From the NCBI GenBank assembly GCA_008360975.2, contig CM039183.1:37997850-38061849 (forward strand): DNA of 64,000 nucleotides, read 5' to 3'. The stretch's first letter is position 1; every line of letters starts with the position of its first letter. Source of the stretch: Lichenostomus cassidix. Its lineage: Eukaryota; Chordata; Aves; Passeriformes; Meliphagidae. The notes beneath the pieces are model-generated. The model was given only the letters and a program-made list of their open reading frames with translations, was not told where the DNA came from and searched no databases. This document shows, piece by piece, positions 1 to 11,505 of this stretch. The position numbers and the translations under genes were made by a program.

Positions 1-3000
1 CCATCACCTGTTTTTGCTTTGGACTGGGTTGTGCTGCTAATGTTACATGCTGGTCTATGGTGGAACATAACTTTCACACCATGTCATAGCCTGAGCAGCT
101 TAAATGGTGTTTCAGCTAATAACAGGCAAGGGTGTGACAGAGAAAGGAAAACCCAAGGAAAGCCATACAAGGCTTTTGCCCAAAACCTGTAGATTTAAAC
201 AGAAGCCTTTTTGAAAGGCTTTGATTTGATTTGATCTTAAGGACCTCTACCACTGACTATATAACCTGTGATGTACTAATTGTGTTAAAATGCTGAACAA
301 CTTTTAGGAAGAGAAACACCATCAGAAAGTAGTAGCATTTCTCTAGTTAAAATGCACAGAAGCAAACAGAAGCAATAACATTCATGTTCTGACTTCAAGA
401 CTCCATTTTCCCACACTGTATGCAAATAATTCAGTCAACTCCACCTTTCTTATGCATTCCCAAGCCTTAACATGGATATACAGACAGGGTAGTCAAGTTT
501 TCTTTATAACAGAGATGTAAACACTTATAAAATGCAAGCCAGGATACTATCACAGACAGAGAGAATTACATTACTCTGATGTGTTTGTTTGCATACTAAT
601 CACATAATACTGAAAGCAGAGGACATTTGGTCATTACTTGCTTTCAACTGCCAGTGACTAGGGTGAAAAGTAGAGAAGTTAAAAAAAAAAACCAAAAAAA
701 ACCCAAAATAAAACAGATAAGACTAAGACTGTCTTTCAGAATGGACAAAACCAAATAGCTATTAAAATATTAATTTTACACACAAACTGCCTTGATGTGT
801 GTCATACTTCTCTGTGTTTCAATTAATTTCAAATGCCAGCTGTAAGCAGCATGTTAAATACATTTACAAGATGTCTCATTTCATGCAGCAAGCAGTCCTT
901 TATCTTTTATAAGTACATTTTTTAAGACTTTTAGCAATGTTCTCCATGAGTTTTCTTAAAGATGCCTGCCCTTGCTGGAAAAGTTTCAATGTCATACAGC
1001 CTAAATCCACGATTTTGTTATAAATGATTAATTAATAACACATCTCTCTCCAGTCAGGCCTTCGACACAATGGAGTTGAAAGCAAATTGTTAGTAAGTGC
1101 CTCAGTGTATACTCTTAGAAATACAAACTGACATTTGAATTATGTTCTGTGCAATTCAGAGCACAAAAGGACTCAACCTTGTACTGGAGTTTAGATAGTG
1201 GAACGTCACATAAATGTAATATTTTAATAATAATTGTTCGTACATGTCAGATTTGGGGTCCTGATTTATGAACCACATTTTAGAACAGAATCTGCCTACC
1301 TACCTGAAAACTTCAGCTTGCCAGCTTGCCTGAGCATCACATTCTTAAACATTAGGTATGCCAAATTAATGCAGACACTACAGTAACAATACACTCGGGT
1401 GACCTGGACAACAACGTGCAAGTTAGAAGTTGTAGGAATTCTGATCAACCAGTTCCCATCTGATCAATCCACAGGCTGATCAGGCATTTGGCAATACCTT
1501 ATGCTCCTACACTGGAATGGGGTATGTCAGATGGAGCAGTACAGCTTCATGTGAATTATGAACATCAAGATTCAAGACCAGATCCTTTCTTTTAAGAACA
1601 TAACAAAAACTAATCCTTAATTCTTGGTACATGCAAAATGTAGTGGGATGCACAATGGGGCTAAAGGAACTCACAGTTGCTCCACACCCTCGGTAGGTTA
1701 GCTGAAGAGATATTAAACCAGCAGAGGATTTCTAAAATATCTGCTCCTGGGATGGCATCCTAGGGGAACAGTCTAGGGAAGCCATAAGCTCCACTTCAGC
1801 ACATGGCTGCTCTGGCTCCTCCTAAGAATAAGGCCAGAAGAGGAAGAGGAAACAAGTTGTCATATCAGACAACCAAGCTACTACTAAGAGCTTATATCCC
1901 TAAGGACTCCTGTGGTAAACTTCTGCTGAATAGCATTCTTTTGACTGACCTCACTTAACAGTGCCTCAGACTGGGCTCAGGAATACTTTGGCATGGGTGG
2001 CACAGTGAGGCTATTATTTTAAAACAGACAGCATAGGTCCCATGAGGTAAAACTGCCCCAGGTCTACTGAAAACTATGGGCAAAAGAAGCTGCCCCACAA
2101 AATTCTGCTTCATGACTATGTATGCTTCTTTGAACCACTTGTAGTGACATGGCTCAGATATAACAGAACCATTAAAAACTTGTCATCCATGCAAAAATAG
2201 TACAGATTATATTAAGCAATATATCTCATGATTGGGCTTTCTTAAAAGAAACTAATTATACACACAAGATTATAAATTCAGTAATACCTTAACACAATAG
2301 TGAAGTGTCACAGATGATTTATCTATCACTCACTGTCTGTTTTACTTGGGCTGTACATTCTGAACCCCATGTGCCATTAGATAGTAACAAAAAAGCACAA
2401 TTTTATTCTCTCTTAAAATGAAAGTAGAGACAAGTGCAGATTTCTCAGGAGGTATAAGCAGGTTTCTGCTACCACTAGAAGTGTGCAGAAGTGTTACAGA
2501 AGTGTGCAAGGAGTGCATGCCTCAAGTCTGATGCAGGTGCAGCCTTGTCTCTCATTGACATAGATCAGAGGTGACTCGATCCTTGAGATTAATATCCTCA
2601 GCTTAAAAGAAATTATTAGACTTCAAGAGAGGTTTTAAAACCAAAACTAAATCAGTTTAATTCAAGAGTCAAAAACCCCTCCCTCCCTAGAGAATATTCT
2701 CATGCAGGATGTGTGGAAGCAAACCAACTGATGCAGGAAATGCCTTCCTGACACAATTTTTATAAATTATAGAATTTATAAAAAATACAGGACTGCAAGT
2801 AGTAACCAAGAGCATGATGCAAATATAAAATATAAAGTCTTTGTGTGCATCTGGAAAGCAAACAAAGAACGAACCTTCTGATGAGTCAATACAGACATCA
2901 ACTGCAAGAAATTATACATGTAGTGCAAGTCAGCCAAGGGCATGTCCTACAGGTTTTGTAAGATACACAAGCAATACCATTAAGATACATTTGGGTCAGA

Positions 3001-3469
3001 TTCATATTTCATGAAGCATGTGTAAGAAACACTCAACAGCAAAACCAGAAAAATTGTTTTCCCTTAACCCTTTTTCTAGAAGTAAAAAGCAAATGCTGCT
3101 TTTAATTATCACAGATTAAAGAAAAGCCTATTAAATTATTTTTCAATTATAAAACCATTAAAAGCTAGGTCACAGCTGGTCTTTCCACAAATATACATTA
3201 GGTAAGAAACAGAAAAAGATACAGGTCCTTCTCCTAACCTACTGCAAGGAATGTAGAGGACAGCAACAATTGCTCTATCCCAAAGCACATACAGGCCTAA
3301 ACACACCCCACCAAGAGTATTGCATGTATGCAAGAGCAGGAGATGTTTCACCAGAACCACTGAGATATTTCATGATGCTCAGAGTTCAAGCAGGACAGCT
3401 CGGGTAGCAGAGAACCAGCCCTGAGCCTGAAAGCTGAAGCCAGATGCGAGTTGAAAATAAGGTGCAAAC
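1..3469. other. Non-coding AT-rich DNA, no gene seen
   Basis: This stretch has stop codons in all frames and only one open frame above 70 codons (3136-3360, minus), which resembles nothing I know. It contains an A-rich tract near 681-709 and otherwise looks like unique, diverged sequence. I see no splice-flanked coding block, RNA gene or recognisable repeat. Confidence 0.7.
681..709 (+). repeat. A-rich low-complexity tract
   Basis: Runs of A interrupted only by C, followed by further A-rich sequence to about 709. It could be the decayed poly(A) tail of a retroposed sequence, but nothing recognisable lies upstream, so it is recorded only as low complexity. Confidence 0.7.
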
Positions 3470-3718
3470 TCTAAACAGAGAAGATGATTAATCACTGGAA
3501 TAAGCTACCAAGAGAAGCAACAGACTCGCCACCCCTTGAGATCCTTGAATCATGTCTGAGCACTTCTCTGGAAGATCTGCTTAGCCAAACAAATGCTTCT
3601 CAGTACAGGACAGTTGAGATGGGTAACATGAAACCACTCGTATTACAAAACAAATCGCGCAAGGCGATCAAATCTCCCTCCTGGCCTTACGTCCTGGATG
3701 ATTCTGTGAATCACATGG
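3470..3718 (+). repeat. Ancient CR1 LINE 3' end, plus strand
   Basis: CR1 is a non-LTR retroposon common in birds and reptiles. The translated stretch beginning MINHWNKLPREA (from 3484) followed by LEDLLSQTN matches the pattern I know from the 3' end of old amniote CR1 copies: a 'xNHWNxLPxE' segment, then a 'LExxLS' segment. The DNA ends with a diverged form of the usual 'TCCCTTCTGGCCTTA' tail around 3672-3690. It is heavily diverged and 5'-truncated, lacks reverse transcriptase, and is not expected to be a gene although 82 codons stay open. The family match is from memory and was not searched. Confidence 0.6.
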
Positions 3719-6700
3719 AAGCATCTCCATAGGCTCAGGACCTTGGATTGCACGTTATTAATTAACTGCTTTCATATTTATTTGCAATACACTACTTGCA
3801 TAAACATGTAATGTAAAAAACTTAATTTCCATGGCCATCATGAAAAACACAGTTAATATATTTAGTTTTTCTCTGACTTTTAAGAAGCATATTAGAAAAA
3901 AAAATATGTGTTTAGATAACTCAGGGAAAGACTACTTTTCTCAATTCTACAATTTCACTTAAAATTAATGATCTCTATTTACATATAACACTATTAAAAA
4001 GTTCATTTTACTACAAAATTTTAAATTACTTCAGATATTAAAAGCTACACAGATATTTTCATACCTGTGGTTTTGAAGTGCTTACATATAATAAAATTTG
4101 AAGCCTTCTATGCAAAACTTGATGTGCTTAAATTCTAAAAATTTGGTAAATCTATCTTCCAGCATCGGCCTTACAAACTGGAGCTTCACATGGCCATTTT
4201 CAGCATAAAAAAACCTACGTTCCTTGTCTACCAAAAAGCTCCTCTCAAAATCTTTAGATGCTCTCCTGCTATAGCAATCTTTTCTTTCTTCCTGGAGTTT
4301 AGTCAACAGCCATCTCCAGTCACTTCACTTGGCAGGTTGGGGGTTTTTCATGATGTTACAACTAAGAACTTAATCCTGAATCCTTAATTCACTCATTGAA
4401 TAATAACAAAAATTTTTGTACTTGGATTAAGCCAACTTTGAAGTTTACTTATTTTTTGTGAGAGAGAGATATGATGAAAGACAAGAAGTTTCCAGTACAA
4501 GAAACCCTCTTTCTCATTTCCAGTCTTTCCTTGAATTGAAGCAAAAAATATGCCCCTCACACATATGATGTAATTTGTTTTGAACCATTACAAGATTCAG
4601 AGCTTGTGAGAAGTTGTCATCCATCTCTTCACTCAGTATCAAACTGGTCAGAGACTGGTCAGAGCACTCACACATACACATCTTGCTTCAGTCTCAATAC
4701 CCAGTTCAAATCCTTTTTATTCAAGGTTAATTGTATGAATTTATTTTGCCTCTCAGAAAAAATGTCCAAGTCTCCAGTCATGCAACATCCATGAAAATGT
4801 CTCCTACTAGTGCTATTCTAAACAAATTAAATACACAAGGGAAAATGACCATACTACATTGCTCACACATGGGAGTTGGGATCTATGCATTTCAGACCTC
4901 TGTCAAATTAGAACAGCTTCTGCACGTGTGAGTGCATACTCCCTCCCTGAGAGCATCCTCCATTCGTTTGGAAAACACAAATTTTCAAACCTTGAGAGCA
5001 GAGAATCTAAGTCAACCATTATACTTATGATAGAAAAGAAATTCTTAATTAGTCATGGTCATTTTACCCAGTCTCCTTCCCTTCCTCAGTTCCAGTGAAA
5101 ACTGAGTTTAGTACTTGACTCCCAGTTGTCTCAGGCCAAGAACTTGGAAGAAAGTAGTTAAATTTCACAGAAATGAATCTTCGAAGGAAAGAGAAAGAAG
5201 TCCTGTATAAAAAGCAGAAGGGAAACCTCCCTTTGAATTTAAGGAAGAGAGGTTTTTTTCAGCTTTAATACAGAATTGCTGAAAATTTTGATGTTTTTAA
5301 ATACATACAAGACTGGAACCCTCAAGGTTCTCATTTATGTCTTGCTATCATCCATCTTCCTCTTTTTTTCTCCAGATGCAGCTTGGACATTGTAATTCAA
5401 CTCCCATTTCAGTAACATTTAAACTCACACTTACTTTGGGGCATGGGTTTTCAGACCCATTTGTCCAAATGGAGGGATTAAATTCCTTGAACTGTGGCTT
5501 AACTGTACTGAAGCAGAAGCAGAAGCAAATCTTCCTAACAAGCTTTTTACATAAGTAGTCAGCTTTACAGTTTCAGCCTGCAGACTGAAGGAGGGATGGT
5601 TAAAAAGCAACAGGGAAGGAAAAAGCAAAAACTTTTAGGCTGAAGTTTATACTCTTATTTTAGACTTTTGGCGAAGTCAAGGTTCAGGAAGAGCATAAAA
5701 CAGACCTCATGAAAGGTGTACAAACTGTACTGGAACAGGACAGGGAAGTCATTTGCCTCCATCAATATTTTTCTTTCGCACGTATAAATCATACTAGTTC
5801 CTTTAGAACACTACAAAGTCCAAGACTCCAAGTAATTGCATACACCACCAATCTACATATGCTTCAAAAAAACAAAGGAAAAATGCACTGTTGAGAAAAA
5901 AAGCAGGAGAATACCAAGTCTTGAATTTATCACAACAAATTCTGGAGAATGGAATATATTCCTACATAGTATACCTCAAAACATGGACAAGTTAGGTAAA
6001 CATCTGTCTTTGAAGAGGCTGAAGAATTTAAAACAGACTAGTAATGATCCACAACAGTTGTGCAGCACATTACAAATATTTCTTTTAAATAGTTCAAGAT
6101 TTTGTAACAGAACAGCCACAAAACAATATGTTCTTTTGTTTAAAGATTTGTTTCTAAATTGTTTCCAAAAGTTGAAATAACTTAATGGTGCACCATTGTG
6201 AACTGAAATCAGTATGATAAACACTTATACATTTGCAATAGTAGGAAAGAAAATACAAAAATACTTGTTTGTTTTCTTCAAAACCCAGAAGAAATCCTTG
6301 ATTTTGAGGAAAGCAGTCTAATTTAAAACAGAAGATTTAACTTTCACTGCCAGCCAGTGAGAAAAGTTAAAAGCCACATGGGTTAAAAGGAGATAAATAG
6401 TTAAAAGTACTGCAATTGGAAAGTCATTTTCCCCTGATGGGCACAATAATCCATATGTCTGACTTAAATTTCTTAATAGAAGTAAGTTTTAAATAACCTG
6501 CTTTAATATCCTTCTCTCAACATATTGGTACATAGTGCTGCATTTTTATCACAGCTGTTATAACAACTTTATATTTATCATCAAGTCCCAGCTCTCAGTC
6601 AGGTGAGCCAGGTGATTATATAAGATTGAACAGTTCCTTAAGAAAAGTGTCATTTCCACTGCCAGTAGTTGCACAGAAAAAGAAAAAAAAATCCAGAAGT

Positions 6701-9069
6701 CTGGTTCTGTTACATCCTAATGACTCAAAACTCCAAAATATGTTATTGCACACACTGTGTTACTCTTGGATCATTTTGAAGATCTCTCTACTTAGTTACA
6801 AGCTTTTGGACAATGACAAACAAGCACATGGCCTTCAGTCTAACTCCCAAGTGGATCCAAAACCAGGAGATTATTGTCAACACACAAATGAAATTTCTGT
6901 ACAGGGGGATAATATTTATCACTGGACAGATAGAAACAAATCCTATCATTTCTCTAGATGTTTATATAAATGTGAAGAAAAAAAAATTAGAAAATAAAGG
7001 TATTTGTGACTTGTAACAAATCAAACTGTTGCAATTACCACAAATACTTCTTCTGACAGAAGTAATGCTCCTGAGAAATTCCTGTATCAGAACAGTTTGA
7101 AAATTAAGTGCATTCATCTTGCCTATTTCCCTGAACTCCTGGAAGGACTACTTTAGGTACTGGCTTCCCACCCACATACCAGATGTTTCTTCCTTTAGTT
7201 AGGGATTTGAAATCCAACAAGATTGGTATTTGACTCAAATGTGGTCACTGCATATTTTTAAAGTTACTTCATTGAACAATAACTGCATTAGGCAAAAAGA
7301 AAGTGACAGTAAAACATGTTTCAGTCCCTAAGTGTTAAACAAAGTTGGTTTCAGTGTGCATTACAGAGGTATTTATGTATTGTTGAAAAATTACCACAGA
7401 AACTGAGTCACAAACCTGATTTACACATGGGCAATCGAAGACAGTCCTTGATAGAAATTCCAGGGGAAGTTCCAGGGGGTCCCATGAAAATCACTTGAGA
7501 AGTCAGCAAGCACATAATATCCAAACATAACTGACGTGAATTCTTGGCTCTAACGTGGATGCTGAATGTGAGAATGGATCTAATTGATGGCCACATGGTA
7601 CACATTACCAGAGAATTAGTTGGATCTCAAAGACCTGAACTGTCACAGCAAAAGAAGCACATTAAATTTTTAAAAAGCTAACTTGCAAAAGGCTGCTCAC
7701 TGAAAGTAGTAATTCCTCCATTATAAAAGAGCTGTATATATTTATTATCACAGAGGGTCTTAACAGCTGTGGTGCAAGTTAAAATTATGCAACAAAAGGC
7801 AAAACTTTGCAGAGCACAGCTAAGTTGATTATTGTAATTCATATCTGGAAGTGAAAACACACATCCTTAAAACCCTTCCATCTGGCATAAGAGGTGACAG
7901 CCTGTTCAGAAATACAGATAACACTGAACATATCATCTTTATGCTCTCACTGAATATTTAATCCCACCAGAGTGGTGACATCCAAAGACCTTCAGGGAAT
8001 CTGGCCAAACGAATCATTGTTTGATCCAGACCATGTCTGTCACCTACATATTACTGAAACACATAACTATTGGCCAATAAGGAAAAGATAAAAGATTCAT
8101 CAGAAAAAGGCCTGAACACAATTCACTCTCAGAAGGCAAATAAATGAGCAACAATTCTTGCTACTTCCCAGATACAGGGAGTCAGATTTATCTCTGCAAG
8201 ACTTTCATTTCCTTTCCTATAAATACCTCAAAGTAATGACACATTGATGTTTACATGCACAACAGTGAATTAGTTACAACTGAACATGTTCACAGTCAGA
8301 AAGTTAAGTAACACTATGAAGAGTCCATCAGTTTCTCACCACTATCAATCGGACTGAAAGAAAATTCCACAATTACTACCACAATCAATAGGAAATATTA
8401 CAGTTCTAATATGGATAGTTTTGCTGTCATCATCATATAGGCTGATGACCATACTTATACTCTTAATTTTTGCCATTACAGGCTAATGCTTGCACCTGCT
8501 TAAAATGGATAAGGCCAATAATCTACATAATTTCATAGACCAATGAGAAGTTTAAATGTAATGCAGATCTGAACTGAAATACAGTGTTTTTAACAGAAAT
8601 TAAAAGAACATACAAGAGAAAATACCACATCTGAGATGGAAAGAACCCTAAGTGTGCTTGCTGCAATTTGCAAAGTAGGGAACAGGGAATCTTCATTTCA
8701 GAACACTAAAACACCTGACATAAGAAATGGAAAATCCAGAAGAATAAATTTTTAATACAACAAATTATTTCTATAGCAATTCGCTCTAGAATTCCCTCTA
8801 TAGAAAGACATAGTACTTCATGTATCACTAGGGAACAACAAGCATAGCATCTGCATTAAAAAAGAAAAACATGTGAGCAAGGCCACTGCAAATTAAACTT
8901 AAGGCCTAAAATACTATTCGCTCGTTCCCAGTTGTATAAAAATCTTTACAACCAACATAACATACCATTAAGGGCATAGACAAAAGGGGAATTAATACAT
9001 TGTCATTTATCAAAGGCAGGTAATGTCAGAATAGCCTATTTCTCTCAGAGGATAGCTAATTTTCTGAGA
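3719..9069. other. Non-coding AT-rich DNA, no gene seen
   Basis: About 5.3 kb with only short scattered open frames. The longest, 6626-6997 plus (123 codons) and 5836-6180 plus (114 codons), have lysine-rich composition typical of random AT-rich DNA and no domain I recognise. No clear repeat family, RNA gene or CpG cluster was seen. Confidence 0.65.
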
Positions 9070-9736
9070 AATAAAACGGAGTAGATCAGATTTTAACAAA
9101 GCATTTGGTAGCATGCCATGAGAAGAAGTTGGTAAAATGGAGATTGATACTGTAATATTACACGGGGGAAGATAGCTATAGCAGATACCATGAAAGCCTT
9201 ACTCCAAGCTGCAGAAGGTCTAAAAGAGTTCCTGCAGACTTCATCTTGACAGCAACACTTTTTTATAATTACTTTGGCATGAAAATATGCACAAGAGGAT
9301 GAAATCTGCTTAAAAGACCAATACTGATGTGACTGAGGTATCATTCAAGAAAAACTGGAGTGTTCAGAGACAGTATGAAATGCAGTAACATGAAACCAAA
9401 GTAATAAACTTCAGAGTCAAAAAGTAGAAATTTACTGTCTGGAACTGACAGAGAAGGCGGGGAGAGGTTTAATCCCAGGATTGATTCAGAGATAACAGTG
9501 AGCCACCATGGATCAAGCAGCCTGAAAGAGGCAAACATGATTTAACAGTGTGCTGAATGAGACATCTGACACACATATTTATTATCTGCAATGTTGTGTG
9601 TAATTCTGGTTACTTGCATATAGGGAAAGAGTCAAATGGGAGAATGATGCTACAAAAAGCAGAAGAACTGGAAAGCTTACATCCCAAGAGGAGACTAAAG
9701 AGAGTTCAGCTTATTTATCTCTGCAGAAAAGAAACA
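9070..9736 (+). repeat. Old CR1-type LINE fragment, plus strand
   Basis: The start (about 9088-9118) reads like a decayed reverse-transcriptase segment of the 'DFxKAFDxVPH' type, here with KAFGSMP-like residues. From about 9500 the order of segments fits the C-terminal part of an old CR1 ORF2: a 'KRQT'-like stretch, a 'CNSGYLHIG' stretch (9600-9625) and a run around 9675-9730 corresponding to 'xxExRLKRVQLxxLCRKE'. Frameshifts and stops throughout show that it is dead. The younger minus-strand CR1 at 9737 cuts it off, and possible remnants continue for some 50 bases after 10741. It is much more diverged than the inserted copy, which sets the order of events. Confidence 0.5.
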
Positions 9737-10738
9737 GAATATGATTACAGAATCACAAGATATGTTGAGTTGGAAGGGACACACAAGTATTTTTTAGTCC
9801 AATTCTTCAGAAAGGATGGACCCTGCACAGCACCATCCCCAGGAGTCACACCATGTGCCCAAGGGTATTGTCCAAAAACTTCTTGAGCTCTGTCAGGCTG
9901 GTACTTGACCACTTCCCTGGGGAGCCTGTTCCAGTGCCCAACCACCTCTGGGTAAAGAGCCTCTTCCTAATATTCAACCTAAACCTTGCCTGACACAACT
10001 TCAGGCCATTCCTTGAGTCCAGTCACTGGTTACTACAGAGAAGAGATCATTGCCTGCCCCTCTGCTTCCCCTCACAAGGAAGCTGTCGACTGCAATGAGG
10101 TCTCTCCTCTGTTTCCTCCAGGCTGAACAGACCAAGCAACCTCAGCTGCTCCTCATGGGGCTTCCCCTCAGGTCCTTTCACTATCCTTGAGGCCATCTTT
10201 TGGACACTCTCTAATAGTTTAATATCTTTCTTATATTGCAGAACCTAAAACTGTCCCCAGCACTCCAGGTGAGACTGCCCCAGTGCAGTGCAGAGCAGGA
10301 TAATCCCCTCCCTTGCCTGGCTGCAATGCTGTACCTGATGGCCTGAGGACACGCTTGGCCCTCCTGGCTGCCAGGGCACTGCTGACTCATGCGCAACTTG
10401 CCATCAACCAGGATACCCAGATCACTTTCCTCAGCACTGCTTTCCAGCATTTCTCATTTCCCAGCCTGTCTGTACATCCAGGGTTGCCCCATTCCAGGTG
10501 CAGAATCTGGCACTTTCCCTTGTTGAACTTCAAACTGCTGTTGAATGCCCATCTCTCTAAATTTTTTGAGGTCTCTCTGCCTTTGAGGGAGTCAACAGCT
10601 CCTCCCAATTTTGTATCATCTGCAAACTTGCTTGGTATCCTTTCCAGCCCCATGTCCAAGTCATTTATGAAGATGTTGAAGAGCCTAAGCCCAAGTATGG
10701 AGCCCTGCAGAACCCTACTAGTCACTTTGAACATATAT
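9737..10738 (-). repeat. CR1 LINE 3' portion, minus strand
   Basis: This is a 5'-truncated CR1 retroposon inserted antisense. On the minus strand, 10734-10387 encodes the C-terminal part of the reverse transcriptase. It contains a 'LQGSILGLRLFNIFINDLD' stretch, the catalytic FADD box within SKFADDTKLGGAVDSL, and KFNKGKCQILHL. Downstream come further ORF2 remnants and the 3' UTR, with 'MVGHWNRLPREVV' at about 9945-9907. It ends near 9740 with the typical 'GTCCCTTCCAAC...TGTGATTCTGT' kind of tail, seen here as its complement. Frameshifts are present (an open frame at 10211-10450 is out of register), so it is inactive. Truncation at the 5' end is usual for CR1 insertions. Confidence 0.92.
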
Positions 10739-10924
10739 TTTTAGGCAAAAAGTTGGAGGGGGAGGAATAGTCTACAATTTAAAGAGCACATGAGAAGCAA
10801 CTCCAGGATGACTCTGCTTAGTCCCTAGCTGGCAAATAATGCCCCTGGTCTGTCATGTTTAACATAAACTAAACTTATTTTGGAAATCACAAGAGAGTGG
10901 AGGCCTATTTCAGGCCAGTGAATT
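10739..10924. other. Short spacer between CR1 and LTR
   Basis: About 185 bases separate the CR1 from the LTR. The first 50 bases are compatible with a continuation of the old plus-strand CR1 that the younger copy interrupted, but the match is weak. The remainder is unassigned. Confidence 0.4.
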
Positions 10925-11505
10925 TGTGCTGGTTTTGTCTGGGGTAGAATTAACTTTCTTCACAGTGGCTGGTATGGGGCCGTATTTCGGATTTGTGCTG
11001 AATGCAGGGTTGATAATATCAAGACATTTTTGCTATTGCTGAGCAGAGCTTACACAGAGCCAAGGCCTTTTCTGCTTTTTGTACAGCCATGCTGGTGAGG
11101 AAGTTGGGTGTGAATGGAAGGTTGGGAGGAGGTCACAGACAGGTGACCCAAATTGACCAGAGGGATATTCCAGGCCATATGACATCATGTTCAGTATTCA
11201 AAGTGGGGAGAAGAAGGAGGAAGGCGGAACATTTGGAGTGATGCCTTTTGCCATCCCAAGTAGCCACTACATGTGACGAGACCCTGGAGACAGCTGAACA
11301 CCTGCCTGCCCACGGGAAGCAGTGAATTAATTCCTTGTTTTGCTTTGCTTCTGTGCAGCTTTTGCTTTCCCCATTAAACTGTTTTTATCTCTACCCACGA
11401 GTTTTCCAGCTTTTACCCTTCTGATTCTCTCCATGATCCCACTGGTGAGGGAGTGAGCAAGTGGCTGTGTGGGACTTGGCTGCTGGCTGGGGTTAAACCA
11501 CAACA
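10925..11505 (+). mobile_element. Solo LTR of an endogenous retrovirus
   Basis: About 580 bases run from TGTGCTGGTTTTG to GGTTAAACCACAACA and carry the TG...CA termini of retroviral LTRs. Inside are a decayed promoter segment around 11178-11205, a poly(A) signal of ATTAAA form at 11373-11378, and a following T-rich U5 segment. The overall order matches an LTR type I recognise as widespread in bird genomes. No internal retroviral genes flank it, so it is a solo LTR left by recombination between the two LTRs of a provirus. A flush target-site duplication is not visible: GTGAATT ends just before the element, and GTGAACT starts three bases after the apparent end, which may be a worn duplication or chance. 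I do not assign a family name. Confidence 0.85.
11373..11378 (+). promoter_or_regulatory. Poly(A) signal ATTAAA in the LTR
   Basis: ATTAAA lies about 130 bases before the LTR end, where the R region is expected to terminate transcripts. It sets the LTR orientation as plus. No current activity is implied. Confidence 0.6.

Noticed and set aside
4690..4730. GTTCAAATCC, a perfect Pol III B-box-like string
   Set aside because: No A box at a suitable distance upstream and no cloverleaf pairing seen, so a chance match.
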